From NCBI GenBank assembly GCA_023411815.1, contig JAEYOJ010000045.1:1-64000 (forward strand): a stretch of 64,000 nt of DNA. The letters are read 5' to 3'. The DNA is from Pseudomonadota bacterium (GTDB lineage Bacteria > Desulfobacterota > Desulfovibrionia > Desulfovibrionales > Desulfovibrionaceae). Positions 1 to 8,059 of this stretch are shown in pieces; within the stretch, counting starts at the first letter, position 1; each line of letters starts with the position of its first letter. The notes beneath the pieces are model-generated. The model was not told where the DNA came from. It worked only from the letters and a program-made list of their open reading frames with translations, and did no database searches. The translations under genes and the position numbers were made by a program.

Positions 1-1
1 C

Positions 2-127
2 CGCCGCTTGGTCAGGGATTACGAGCGGTTGCCGAAAACGGTAGCTGGGCTGCACTTCGTAGCTTTTGCCTGCCTCATGCTGCAGAAAGTCGCTACTCTG
101 TTCGCGGCGGTTCATAACAGCCTCTAG
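2..127 (+). pseudogene. IS5-type transposase, C-terminal end (cut by window edge)
   Basis: This open frame enters from the left edge and ends at a TAG at 125-127. The 41 visible residues contain RRLVRDYERLP, then GLHFVAFACLM and a closing VATLFAAVHNSL. This is the usual C-terminal signature of IS5/IS4-group DDE transposases (basic LVRDYERL followed by an alpha-helical LML stretch). No start is visible, so whether the element is intact cannot be told. Its stop codon lies inside the left end of a dispersed repeat (122-214). Family assignment rests on pattern memory. Confidence 0.65.
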
Positions 128-214
128 GGCCGCCTGCCGCCGCGCAGGCGTAGGCGCAATTCACTTGCGCAGTCATCGCCTGAGCGAGCGGCTTAAAAGC
201 AATTTGCCCTAGAG
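122..214. repeat. Dispersed palindromic repeat, family 1, copy A
   Basis: About 93 bp bounded by perfect 9-bp inverted ends (CTCTAGGGC at 122-130, GCCCTAGAG at 206-214). An inner stem is formed by GCGCAA (154-159) and TTGCGC (165-170). The left TAG is the stop codon of the transposase fragment. Related copies lie at 3826, 22084, 24250, 31996, 45725 and 52144. Confidence 0.75.
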
Positions 215-238
215 ATGCGAGCACTTCGGCTCCTCCAC

Positions 239-1042
239 TCAAGAGGCGGCGGGCGTCCGGCCCCTTGCCCCGGCGCGCGCGATCAGCCAGACTCCCACGA
301 TCATCATGGGCAGGCACAGGATCTGGCCCATGGTCATCCAGTCCAGGGCCACGAAGCCCAACTGCACGTCCGGCTGACGGAAGAACTCGGCCAGGAAGCG
401 GAACAGACCGTACAGCAGCAGGAACATCCCGCTCACCGCGCCTCGCGGCCGGGGCTTGCCGGAGTACAACCACACGATGACGAACAGCGCCAGACCCTCC
501 AGCAGGGCTTCGTAGAGCTGGCTCGGGTGGCGCGGTACGCCTCCGGCCGCCGGGTCGGGAAAGACCACGGCCCAAGGCACGTCGCTGGGCCGCCCCCACA
601 GCTCGGAGTTGATGAAATTGCCCAGGCGGCCGGCCAGGAGGCCCGGAGCAGCCAGCGGCACGCTGAAGTCGCCGACGGCCAGCGGATGCAGGCCGTGCCG
701 CCAGGAATACAGGGATATGGCGCAGGCCACGCCGATGAGTCCGCCGTGGAAGGACATGCCGCCCTGCCAGAAGGCCAGGATGTCCAGCGGGTGACGCAGG
801 AACCAGCCCAGGTTGTAGAACAGGACGTAGCCGAGTCGCCCGCCCAGGAGCAGGCCCACGAGGGCCCAGGTCAGCAGGTCGCTGAACTGGCCCTGGCTCA
901 CGGGCGACCACGGCCGCTTGGCGCGCCAGTTGCCCAGGAACCAGGCGGCGGCGAAGCCGACGACATACATGAGGCCGTACCAGCGTATGGCCAGTGGGCC
1001 GATGCGCAGGGCCACGGGATCGAATTCCGGAAGGATGATCAT
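239..1042 (-). CDS. lgt: Prolipoprotein diacylglyceryl transferase
   Basis: Lgt moves the diacylglyceryl group of phosphatidylglycerol to the lipobox cysteine of prelipoproteins, the first step of lipoprotein maturation in the inner membrane. The 267-residue product has the normal family length. It shows several hydrophobic helices, an N-terminal RWYGLMYVVGF segment and the Lgt signature RLGNFINSELWGRPSD near residues 139-155, with the conserved Arg and Asn. The start used is the ATG at 1042, just before MIILPEFDPVALRIG. The gene stands 33 bp downstream of the VKOR-thioredoxin gene on the same strand, so the two may be cotranscribed. Identification is secure. Confidence 0.95.
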   Translation of the reverse strand: MIILPEFDPVALRIGPLAIRWYGLMYVVGFAAAWFLGNWRAKRPWSPVSQGQFSDLLTWALVGLLLGGRLGYVLFYNLGWFLRHPLDILAFWQGGMSFHGGLIGVACAISLYSWRHGLHPLAVGDFSVPLAAPGLLAGRLGNFINSELWGRPSDVPWAVVFPDPAAGGVPRHPSQLYEALLEGLALFVIVWLYSGKPRPRGAVSGMFLLLYGLFRFLAEFFRQPDVQLGFVALDWMTMGQILCLPMMIVGVWLIARAGARGRTPAAS

Positions 1043-1075
1043 GCGCTCGATTGCTCCAGGATGAGGTAGAAAATT

Positions 1076-2062
1076 CTATTTAACCGGGCTTTGCAGGGGC
1101 GCTCCGCCGAAGAGGTCGTCCAGGGGTGCGTTCAGGGGCGCGGGTTTATCCTCGCACGCATCGTCGACGGCATAGCCGCAGCCCTCATCGAGAGGTGCCG
1201 GGCCGGCATCCCGGGTTTTGGCGCCGGGCTGCGCGTTGTTCGCGGCCAGCAGCAGCCCGGGCGCGGAAGTGTACACGAAGGGCACGCTGGCGGCCCCGGA
1301 ACGGGCCAGGAAGGATTTGTTGCGCAAGGATGCGGCCCGGATGGCCATCCCCTCGGACCAGGAGGGGATCGGGTCGGCGTCTCCCGCCGTGCCGAAGCAG
1401 GCTTCCAAGGCCTTGGCCAGATCCCCTGAGCGGGACAGCTCGACGTGGAAACGATGAATGCCGGCCACGTCCCCCTCGTCCTTGGCCACGGCATACATCG
1501 CCAGGTTGCCTTGCAGATCGGCGCGCTCCGCCAGGTCCTGGGAAACGCGCCGGCAAGCCGGGCAGCTTGGCGAGAAGAAGACCTTGATGGCCGCATCGGC
1601 GCTGCCGTAGGCCGGAACAGGCGGTACCTGATCGCGGAAGACGCCGGACAGGGCCGCCACGAAAAGCACGGCCCAGATCGCCGTGACCTTGGCCAGCAAG
1701 GTCTGCTTGCGCAGGAGCAGCAAGGCCGTGAGGCCCAGCAGCCCGGCCACCGCCAGGCAGCTCACGCAGGGCGCCGTGACCGCCTGCACGGCCAGCAGGA
1801 AGCCGTCGACGACCAGCCCGGCCAGGAGGGCGGCCTTCAGCAACGGAGAGAGTGGGCCGCGCGGGCGCCTCGGAAGGAGCAGGGCGGCCAGGGCGAGAAA
1901 ATAGGCCGCGCCCAGCCAGTACAGGTCGATGCCCAACACCCTGGTTCCGCGGAACACGGAACAGCCCTCTGTGACACAGAGGGCTTCGGTCAGGCCGAGG
2001 GCCGCCATGACGCAAAAGGTTGCGCCGACCAGGGAAACAAGGAGTGCTGCTGTCCGCTGCAT
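1076..2062 (-). CDS. VKOR-family protein fused to a thioredoxin-like domain
   Basis: The 328-residue protein joins a vitamin K epoxide reductase-type membrane domain to a periplasmic thioredoxin-like domain. In the first part, helices alternate with a loop holding C29 and C34, and the CVSC pair (C99, C102) is the quinone-reducing centre typical of bacterial VKOR. After about residue 155 the sequence VFFSPSCPAC (C167, C170) is a thioredoxin CxxC. By analogy with known VKOR-Trx fusions it would reoxidise or isomerise disulfides in exported proteins, replacing DsbB/DsbA. It lies just upstream of lgt, another envelope-protein maturation gene. A DsbA-like partner is not seen in the window. Confidence 0.85.
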   Translation of the reverse strand: MQRTAALLVSLVGATFCVMAALGLTEALCVTEGCSVFRGTRVLGIDLYWLGAAYFLALAALLLPRRPRGPLSPLLKAALLAGLVVDGFLLAVQAVTAPCVSCLAVAGLLGLTALLLLRKQTLLAKVTAIWAVLFVAALSGVFRDQVPPVPAYGSADAAIKVFFSPSCPACRRVSQDLAERADLQGNLAMYAVAKDEGDVAGIHRFHVELSRSGDLAKALEACFGTAGDADPIPSWSEGMAIRAASLRNKSFLARSGAASVPFVYTSAPGLLLAANNAQPGAKTRDAGPAPLDEGCGYAVDDACEDKPAPLNAPLDDLFGGAPLQSPVK

Positions 2063-2436
2063 ATCGTCGCCCGCTTTTTGGGGAACCGTTTTTCACCGTC
2101 TTGCCCGGGCGGCGTCGGCACGCCCGAAGTCGCTAGGCCTTAACAGGCTGCAAACATGGCCGCAAGGGCGGGCTGGCAGCAAGAACATATTTGCCGGCAT
2201 GCATATGCGAAACGCCGGGCCGGTTATGTGTTGGCGGCATCCGCGCAATTATTGCGGATGCTTGCAGCCGAGCATCAGGCGGCCGACATGATGTCGGCAC
2301 GGCAGTTCGGCATGCAAGGGGGGTTTACTATACGGCCCTTCTAAGCGAGTATGCGTTTCAAATTACAATGGCCGAAGCGCGATTCGATATTTCTTAGGGT
2401 TAACTCCGCATGTCGGCCGAAGATCATGGATAGATC
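2063..2436. other. Divergent intergenic region with one strong hairpin
   Basis: This 374-bp stretch separates the VKOR gene (leftward) from the NtrC-type regulator (rightward). It holds an 8-bp perfect inverted repeat, GCATCCGC at 2237-2244 and GCGGATGC at 2254-2261, with no T-run after it. No convincing ORF was seen. Promoters for both genes are expected here, but I could not place a clean -35/-10 or -24/-12 pair. Confidence 0.5.
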
Positions 2437-3828
2437 ATGTCGTTTGACCGCCGGGCAAAGATACTCGTGGTGGACGATGACGAAGGTGTATGCGACGCCC
2501 TTCGGCTCGTTCTGGAAGATTCCTCCGGTCGCCATGAGGTGACTTGTGCACGGGACGGCGTCACGGCCGTGGAGATTGTGCGCCGGGAAACCTTTGACCT
2601 GGTCTTCCTTGACCTGGGGCTGCCCGGCATGGACGGCTTCGAAACCCTGCGGCGCATCAAGCACCACGACGCCGACCTGGACGTGCTCGTCGTTTCCGGC
2701 ACGGACAAGGCGCGGGAGGCCGTGGAGGCCTTGCGCGGGGGAGCCCTGGAGTACGTGACCAAGCCTTTCGACGCGCGGCGGATCATGTCCCTGGTGGACG
2801 ACATCCTGGGCCGGCGCAGCCGGGCCGATTCCTCCGCGCATCTGGCATCGCCCAGGCACGCCGAAGGCCGGCGGCGCATCATCACCCAGGCCGACAGCAT
2901 GCGCGCCGTGCTGAGCCAGGTGGAGAAAGTCGCCGCCGCGGATTGCTGCGTGCTCATCACCGGCGAGAGCGGCACGGGCAAGGAGTTGGTGGCCGAACTC
3001 GTGCACACGCGCAGTCCGCGTGGCTCCGGCCCCTTCGTGGCCGTGAACTGCGCGGCCATTCCTGGCGAACTTCTGGAAAGCGAGCTGTTCGGCCACGAGA
3101 AAGGGGCCTTCACCGGAGCCTACGCGCGGCGCGTGGGCCTGTTCGAGCAGGCTCATCGGGGCACGCTCTTCCTGGACGAGATATGCTCCCTGCGCATCGA
3201 CTTGCAGGCCAAGCTCCTGCGGGTGCTGCAGGGCCAGTCCTTCACCAGGGTTGGCGGCAGCGAGACCGTGCGGGTCGATGCCCGGCTGGTGGCGGCCTCC
3301 AATGCCTCCCTGGTGGACCTCATGCGCCAGGGCCGCTTCCGGGAGGATCTTTACTACCGCCTGAGCGTCATTCCCCTCCGCCTGCCGCCCCTGCGCGAGC
3401 GGTCAGGCGACGTGTCGCTGCTGGCCGCGCATTTTCTGAGCCATTTCTGCGCCAAGCACGGCAAGTCCATTCCAGGTATCACCCCCCCCGTCATGGCCGT
3501 GCTGGAGCAGTACCCGTGGCCGGGAAACGTGCGCGAGCTGCGCAACTTCATGGAGCGCACGGTGCTTCTCTCGGACGAGGACCGGCCCGTGGACGAGCAC
3601 GATCTGCCCATGGACTTGCTCATTCCCCGCGTGCCGCTGCAGACCGAACAGACGGCCGTGCACGACGAAGGGCTCATGCGCGCGAGAGAGGAGTTCGAAC
3701 GCGGCTACATATCGCGCTGCCTGGAGCTGTGCGCCTGGAACCAGGCGGCCGCGGCCCGCCTGCTCAGGATCCACCGCAACACGCTGCTCAAGCGCATGAA
3801 GGTTTTGAACATCACCGCCAAGGAATAG
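2437..3828 (+). CDS. Sigma-54-dependent response regulator, NtrC type
   Basis: A 463-residue transcription activator. The receiver domain (about 5-125) has the acidic DDD pair near residue 15, the phosphoacceptor D59 in VFLDLGLPGMD and the conserved K in VTKPF. The AAA+ domain carries the Walker A motif GESGTGKE (176-183) and the sigma-54 contact loop GAFTGA (223-228). A Fis-type helix-turn-helix, QAAAARLLRIHRNTLLKRM, closes the protein. It should therefore activate RNA polymerase-sigma-54 when phosphorylated. The gene is convergent with a small histidine kinase at 3945-4706, its likely partner. Its TAG stop is the first three bases of repeat copy B. The targets are unknown. Confidence 0.92.
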   Translation: MSFDRRAKILVVDDDEGVCDALRLVLEDSSGRHEVTCARDGVTAVEIVRRETFDLVFLDLGLPGMDGFETLRRIKHHDADLDVLVVSGTDKAREAVEALRGGALEYVTKPFDARRIMSLVDDILGRRSRADSSAHLASPRHAEGRRRIITQADSMRAVLSQVEKVAAADCCVLITGESGTGKELVAELVHTRSPRGSGPFVAVNCAAIPGELLESELFGHEKGAFTGAYARRVGLFEQAHRGTLFLDEICSLRIDLQAKLLRVLQGQSFTRVGGSETVRVDARLVAASNASLVDLMRQGRFREDLYYRLSVIPLRLPPLRERSGDVSLLAAHFLSHFCAKHGKSIPGITPPVMAVLEQYPWPGNVRELRNFMERTVLLSDEDRPVDEHDLPMDLLIPRVPLQTEQTAVHDEGLMRAREEFERGYISRCLELCAWNQAAAARLLRIHRNTLLKRMKVLNITAKE

Positions 3829-3915
3829 AGCGCTTGCTTTGAAAATGATCTGCAGGCCAAGCATCGGCATGGCTTGCCGCCGTTTCGGCGCGAGCGTCTT
3901 AAAAGCAGTCTGGGT
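3826..3915. repeat. Dispersed palindromic repeat, family 1, copy B
   Basis: It starts with TAGAGCGCTTGCTTTGAAAA at 3826, where TAG is the stop codon of the regulator gene. It continues through GCATCGGCATGG and CGGCGCGAGCG to GTCTTAAAAGCAG, matching the other ends of family 1. It lies between convergent genes. Confidence 0.6.
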
Positions 3916-3944
3916 AGTCGATGCTTGGACGGGGCTGACGTTGC

Positions 3945-4706
3945 TTACGGCATGACGGGCAGGATCACGCGGATCGTGGTGCCCTGACCGGGCCTGCTGT
4001 CGATTTCGATCCGACCGCCGTGTTCGCTGACGATCTTTCGGGCCAGGGCCAGGGCCAGGCCCGCGCCTTGCCCCCTGGCAAGCGGGAAGTAAGGCTCGAA
4101 GAAGTGCGGCAACTGCTCGGCGGCGAGGCCTGGGCCGTCGTTTACGATGCACGTGACAAGAGCGCCTGCCGCGCCGTGCTCCGCACGTACCGTCAATGTT
4201 CTTCCCGTACCCGCGGCCTGGCTGGAGAAGCGCAGGAGGGACATGAAAGCCCTGCGCAGCCTGGCCGCATTCCCTTGCACGGGCGTCAAACCCTCCTCGG
4301 TTGACAGGCTGCGGGCGATGCCCCGCAGGGCCAGTTCCTCGTCCAACTCGGCAAGACAGTCGGAAAGCAAGTCGGGCAGGATCACTGAGTCCAGGACTTC
4401 CCCGTCCGGGCCTCCCGGCTTGGCCGGACCGGCCAGATAGGCCAGATCGTTCAGCAGGGCCTCGATACGCTCGATACCCTGGCTCACGCTGCGCTCGAAG
4501 CGCTCCATGAAGCCGAGCTGATCCTTCCGGACACGCAGCACCGAGGTGAAGGTCTTGATGGATGTCAACGGGTTGCGGATGTCGTGCGCCAGGCCTGCCG
4601 CCAGGTTGGCCAAGCCTGCCGCGCGAATGCCGCCTGGCGGATCGCCGGGAGGCAGTGGATTTACGCGCGAAGCGGGATGCTGCCATGGTGTTGCGCTCTT
4701 GCCCAT
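3945..4706 (-). CDS. Small cytoplasmic sensor histidine kinase
   Basis: With the ATG at 4706 the product has 253 residues. It opens with an H-box, LAAGLAHDIRNPLTSIKTF, and ends with a HATPase domain containing VNDGPGLAAEQLPHFFEPY (N and G1 boxes) and GAGLALALARKIVSEHGG (G2 box). No membrane segment or sensor domain is evident, so it probably reads a cytoplasmic signal or a partner protein. The frame stays open upstream to 4982, giving 345 residues, but that extra part is basic and low in family character; I therefore prefer the inner start, without a strong ribosome site to decide. It converges on the sigma-54 activator and probably phosphorylates it. Confidence 0.8.
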   Translation of the reverse strand: MGKSATPWQHPASRVNPLPPGDPPGGIRAAGLANLAAGLAHDIRNPLTSIKTFTSVLRVRKDQLGFMERFERSVSQGIERIEALLNDLAYLAGPAKPGGPDGEVLDSVILPDLLSDCLAELDEELALRGIARSLSTEEGLTPVQGNAARLRRAFMSLLRFSSQAAGTGRTLTVRAEHGAAGALVTCIVNDGPGLAAEQLPHFFEPYFPLARGQGAGLALALARKIVSEHGGRIEIDSRPGQGTTIRVILPVMP

Positions 4707-5318
4707 GCCTGGAGGAGCAAGTCCTTCGCCTCCGGGGGCCGAGCCCTTGAGCAGGTCGTGCCGGGTTCGGGAGCGTTGAAGCGCGAAGGCGGGCCAGCGT
4801 TTGCCCCCGCTCGCGCCGGATGGAGCCTTTTGCAATGATAACGCACGGGTCCAGGGGAGCTGCGTTTTTCGCCGCTTGCCCCCGTCAGGGAAACGATTGC
4901 CCTGGAAACTCGTCTCATGAGTTGCCCGGCGGGCGCATGTGGAATGGACCGCGCGGAATCCGCGCTGCCGAAGGGCATGCATGCGTGTGCCTTTGCAAGG
5001 GTTTTACGATTGCCTACTTCATTTTTTCTGAAACTGGAACAGGTGCCTGCGCAAGGATTCCGGCGTGCCGACAGGCCGCGGACTCATCAGTGCGTCCGTC
5101 TTGCGCATGCCGGGTGCACACGGGCATATGCAGTGCACATGATCGTGTGCACCCGGATGGATTGCGGGGGCGTTTGCAAGATCGTCCGGATTGCCTGGAA
5201 TCGAGATGATGCCTGGATCGCGAGGCCGACTACCCGTGTCGGGCCGTGGGCATGCAAGTTGCTCGAAGTGGATGCGCCCGCCGATCGTCGCGGGAAATCA
5301 AAGACTTAGGAGAGTGCC
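4707..5318. other. Intergenic region with a 12-bp perfect inverted repeat
   Basis: About 610 bp without a convincing gene, less if the kinase starts further upstream. The feature that stands out is CGGGTGCACACG at 5111-5122 facing CGTGTGCACCCG at 5144-5155, a perfect 12-bp inverted repeat with a 21-bp spacer that itself contains GCATATGC and GTGCAC. It lies about 165 bp upstream of the 6-phosphogluconate dehydrogenase-like gene, which has a good ribosome site (TTAGGAGAG) before its ATG. An operator role is possible but unproven. Confidence 0.5.
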
Positions 5319-6029
5319 ATGCATGTCGCGGTCATGACCGGCGGTCTTGAGAGCGAGGACCTCGCGCGCAGACTGCTCAAGGCCGGCCATAGAGTGCTGG
5401 CCTGCGCCCTTGACGATGACGCCCTGGAAAGGTTGGCCCACCACGGTAGAATCGAGCGGGCGGATCTGGAAAGCGTGCCGTCGAAACTGTCTCGGCCCCG
5501 TGTGCTCTGGTTCGCCACGACGCCCGCCCGCGAATTCGAGGCGGCTTTGGCCGTACTGGAGGGCTCGTTGGCCAAGGACGACACGCTCGTGGACAGCGGC
5601 AACACGTTTTTCGAAGACGATCTGCGCAGGGCCAAGCGCCTGGAGCGCAGGGGAGTCTTTCTGCTCGACGCGGGAGTTTTCAAGGAGGGCTATCGGCTCT
5701 CCTTCGCGGTGGGCGGCGATTTCGCCGCCTTCGAATTCCTGCGCCCCCTGTTCGAAAGCCTGGCCTTCCGTGGAGGAGTCTGCCATTGTGGCGGTCCCGG
5801 AGCAGGGCATTTCGTGCGCAGCCTGCACGAGCGCACCGAGCACCTCTTGCGCATGGCCTACCACGATGCCAGGGAGTGCATAGAGGCTTCGCCCTATAAA
5901 GTCGATCTGGGCTTCTCTGATTTTCTATTGTTCACCCAGCGCTACTGCAAGGGACAGCCATGCGCCGACCTTCCCCTGGAGGGCCTTGCCGCCATGGACG
6001 TGCCCGATGCCGCCGACAGATCCGGCTAG
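5319..6029 (+). CDS. Shortened 6-phosphogluconate dehydrogenase-like protein
   Basis: The 236-residue product follows the 6PGDH plan: an N-terminal nucleotide-binding fold (1-155), the loop VDSGNTFFEDDLRRAKRL that matches the family's substrate-binding region, and GGPGAGHFVRSLHE, the counterpart of the catalytic GxGHxVKMVHN segment. Two things are off. The first loop reads MTGGLES rather than GLGxMG, so cofactor binding may be changed or lost. The protein also stops some 60-100 residues before a normal YqeC/Gnd C-terminus. Lys of the active site is replaced by Arg in HFVRSLHE. It may be an enzyme with altered specificity or a decaying paralogue. The start is supported by TTAGGAGAG eight bases upstream. 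Confidence 0.7.
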   Translation: MHVAVMTGGLESEDLARRLLKAGHRVLACALDDDALERLAHHGRIERADLESVPSKLSRPRVLWFATTPAREFEAALAVLEGSLAKDDTLVDSGNTFFEDDLRRAKRLERRGVFLLDAGVFKEGYRLSFAVGGDFAAFEFLRPLFESLAFRGGVCHCGGPGAGHFVRSLHERTEHLLRMAYHDARECIEASPYKVDLGFSDFLLFTQRYCKGQPCADLPLEGLAAMDVPDAADRSG

Positions 6030-6328
6030 TTCGGCCGCGCCGTTCGGCGGCAGCTTTTTCCTGTTGTCCGACAACGCAAGCCATAGTGATTACACTCTTA
6101 AGTATATAGCGACACCGACAGCTATTGTTCGAGATGTGGTTTCAGTGGTTATGTGCAGGCATAAAACCCGGAAACAATTAAGCTGTTGAGCTAGATATCA
6201 TATCGAAAGCCCTTTATGAGTCTTGCGGCGGCTCCTGGTGGCAGTGGCTCTTGCTTTGTAATGGACTAGCTTATATAATATCTTTTTTAAATCCTCCCCC
6301 CGCTAGACGCATAGGAAGAGCGATTCAT
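6030..6328. other. AT-rich upstream region of the CI-like repressor
   Basis: This stretch is visibly AT-richer than its surroundings and carries no gene. It contains the promoter described at 6251-6279 and, further upstream, TATATAGCG and ATATCATATCG tracts. Low GC next to a phage-type repressor fits acquired DNA or an operator region. Confidence 0.55.
6251..6279 (+). promoter_or_regulatory. Sigma-70 promoter for the CI-like repressor gene
   Basis: TTGCTT at 6251-6256 and a perfect TATAAT at 6274-6279 are separated by 17 bases. They lie about 50 bp upstream of the ATG at 6329, which has the ribosome site AGGAAGAG. This is the best consensus promoter in the window. Confidence 0.75.
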
Positions 6329-7000
6329 ATGGTATCATCGTTTGATTTGTTTTTAGAGCGCGTGCGCAAGGCCACGGGCGTCAAGACCCAGGTGGAATTG
6401 GGCAAGGTGCTCGGCATCCGTCAATCCAGCATCTCCGACGCAAAGCGTCGCGGCTCCGTGCCCGCCGACTGGCTCATGAAGCTTTTCAGGACATACGGGC
6501 TCAACCCGGATTGGCTCCTGGAGGGCGCGAGCCCGGTCTATCTCAAGCCCGGCGCGACCCCGTCCAAAGGGCTGGAGGATGAAGCCGGCGCGGGCCAGCC
6601 TTCGTCATCCCGGCTTGTCGGCGTGTCCAGCATGCTGGGCCGCGAGGACGACAACGGCCAGTGGCAGCCCGACTGGACCTTCCACATGGAAGTCCCGGCC
6701 ATGTTCCACCGCCCCTCGGTGCATGTCGTGCAGGTGGACAGCGTGGACATGGCTCCGATCATCCTCAAGGGCGCCTTCGTGGGCATCGACACCATGCGCC
6801 GCAACATCGTGGACGGCGAGATTTACGCCTTTCACGTCCCGCGCGAAGGCCTGATCATCAAGCGTGTCTTCCATGACATGCACAACGCCTCCTACCGGCT
6901 GGCGAGCATGGACCCGCGCTTCTCCGAGACGACCCTTACCCAGGCCCTCAAGGAGCAGCGCTGCGTGGGCCGCGTGGTCTGGGTCATGCAAGAGCTGTAG
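6329..7000 (+). CDS. Phage-type CI repressor with S24 peptidase-like domain
   Basis: With the ATG at 6329 (AGGAAGAG just upstream) the protein has 223 residues. The N-terminal 65 residues form a CI-type helix-turn-helix (TQVELGKVLGIRQSSISDAK). After a linker, the C-terminal half looks like the LexA/CI S24 fold, with VDSVDMAPIILKGAFVGID in place of the SMxP...G segment and KRVFHDMHNASYRL around the lysine. The usual catalytic Ser-Met pair reads VDM, so self-cleavage is doubtful. The gene is single, with no integrase or structural phage genes beside it, and a GemA-like gene follows by 132 bp. It is either a domesticated regulator or the remnant of a Mu-like prophage. Confidence 0.85.
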   Translation: MVSSFDLFLERVRKATGVKTQVELGKVLGIRQSSISDAKRRGSVPADWLMKLFRTYGLNPDWLLEGASPVYLKPGATPSKGLEDEAGAGQPSSSRLVGVSSMLGREDDNGQWQPDWTFHMEVPAMFHRPSVHVVQVDSVDMAPIILKGAFVGIDTMRRNIVDGEIYAFHVPREGLIIKRVFHDMHNASYRLASMDPRFSETTLTQALKEQRCVGRVVWVMQEL

Positions 7001-7132
7001 GAGCAGACTGAAACTATTGCGCCTGCAAGGCGGGGTGGCCCTGACGGCCGCTCCGCCTTTTTCTTGCGTGCCGCGCGCCGGCCATGCGTGTATGTCGGAT
7101 TGTGCGGGCTCCGCCCGCCGAGGAGGCACGCC

Positions 7133-7687
7133 ATGGACAGCCGGGATTCGCGCCGGGGCCTGCTGGCCAAGGTGCACATCGCCAGGAAGGATCTGGGCTT
7201 GAGCGAGGAGGAATACCGGGCCATTCTGCGCGAACTGTTCGGCACCGGATCGGCCGCGCAGCTATCGGAAAGACAACTCGGGGCACTCGTCGCACATTTT
7301 CTGCACCGGGGCTGGCGCGGTCCCTTGGACCTGTCTGACAGGCCCGGCTATCTGGAGATCGCGGACAGCGACCCCTACGCCCGGCAGAAACGCTATATCC
7401 TGGCCCTGGCCCGCCGTCTGGGCTGGACGCCCGGCGTTCTGCAACGCTACATGCGCGCCAAGGTGCGGGCCTCGTCACTGGCACATCTGCACGACCCGGC
7501 AAAACTCAACCTGCTGGCCCGCGATCTGTGGGGCCGCTGCGTGCGCCGGGGCATCGATTCGGACGCCAAGGGAGCGCCCGAGCCCCGCGAGCAGACTCCG
7601 GAGCCTGAAGGTGCCGGAGATAAAACCGGCGGACCGGGAAAAGGGCGCGTGCCGCGGCGCAAGGCCGGAAAAAAGGATAGTGCCTGA
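7133..7687 (+). CDS. GemA/DUF1018-like protein related to Mu gp16
   Basis: The ATG at 7133 follows an AGGAGG at 7121-7126, giving 184 residues. The sequence RRGLLAKVHIARKDLGLSEE, then YRAILRELFG and QLGALVAHFLHRGW are characteristic of the Mu gp16/GemA regulatory family. The second half contains RQKRYILALARRLGW and a helical region ending in a basic, disordered tail rich in Glu, Pro, Gly and Lys. In Mu-like phages gp16 lies in the early region. Here it is alone behind a CI-type repressor and ends at a strong terminator, so it is probably a prophage remnant or a co-opted gene. Function in the host is unknown. Confidence 0.75.
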   Translation: MDSRDSRRGLLAKVHIARKDLGLSEEEYRAILRELFGTGSAAQLSERQLGALVAHFLHRGWRGPLDLSDRPGYLEIADSDPYARQKRYILALARRLGWTPGVLQRYMRAKVRASSLAHLHDPAKLNLLARDLWGRCVRRGIDSDAKGAPEPREQTPEPEGAGDKTGGPGKGRVPRRKAGKKDSA

Positions 7688-7713
7688 ATTGCCATGGCCG
7701 CCTGTGCATGAGC

Positions 7714-7749
7714 AAACCCCGCCAGGCAGTCGCCTGGCGGGGTTTCTTT
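7714..7749. terminator. Rho-independent terminator, bidirectional
   Basis: A perfect 14-bp stem pairs AAACCCCGCCAGGC (7714-7727) with GCCTGGCGGGGTTT (7732-7745) around a 4-base loop, followed by CTTT. It lies between the convergent GemA-like and lipoprotein genes. Confidence 0.9.
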
Positions 7750-7807
7750 GCGTGCCAGCGGGGACCCCGAAATGCCCTGGATGCCATCCGGGCCTTGCCC
7801 GAGCTTG

Positions 7808-8059
7808 CTATGCGCCCTGGCTTCGCGACGGTGGCGGAGGCACCGGAGGCGGAACATAACCCGCGGGAGGCTCTGACTCCTGCGCATCGGGCTGGCCGTC
7901 CTTCCGCTCCTGCTGCTTCCGCCATTCCTCGAAGGCCGGATTCAGGGGAGCCTCGCGCGGGGTTTGGGGGTCCGGTCTGTCCTGTCCGCAGGCGGCGCAT
8001 CCTCCGGCGAGCATCGCCAGCAGCGCACAGCAACCCAGGCCAACGAGCAGACGCTTCAT
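7808..8059 (-). CDS. Small lipoprotein overlapping the C1A protease gene
   Basis: The 83-residue product starts at the ATG at 8059, which overlaps the TGA of the upstream protease gene (TGATG) and has GGAGGACGG before it. A signal peptide MKRLLVGLGCCALLAMLAGGC ends in a lipobox-like LAGGC. The remainder is hydrophilic and ends in a proline run (VPPPVPPPP). Translational coupling suggests that it works with the secreted protease, perhaps as an anchor or partner. I do not recognise a family. Confidence 0.65.
   Translation of the reverse strand: MKRLLVGLGCCALLAMLAGGCAACGQDRPDPQTPREAPLNPAFEEWRKQQERKDGQPDAQESEPPAGYVPPPVPPPPSRSQGA

Noticed and set aside
2237..2261. The hairpin upstream of the NtrC-type gene as a terminator
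   Set aside because: It has no T-run and lies between divergent genes, so termination is not expected there. It is kept only as an unexplained hairpin.
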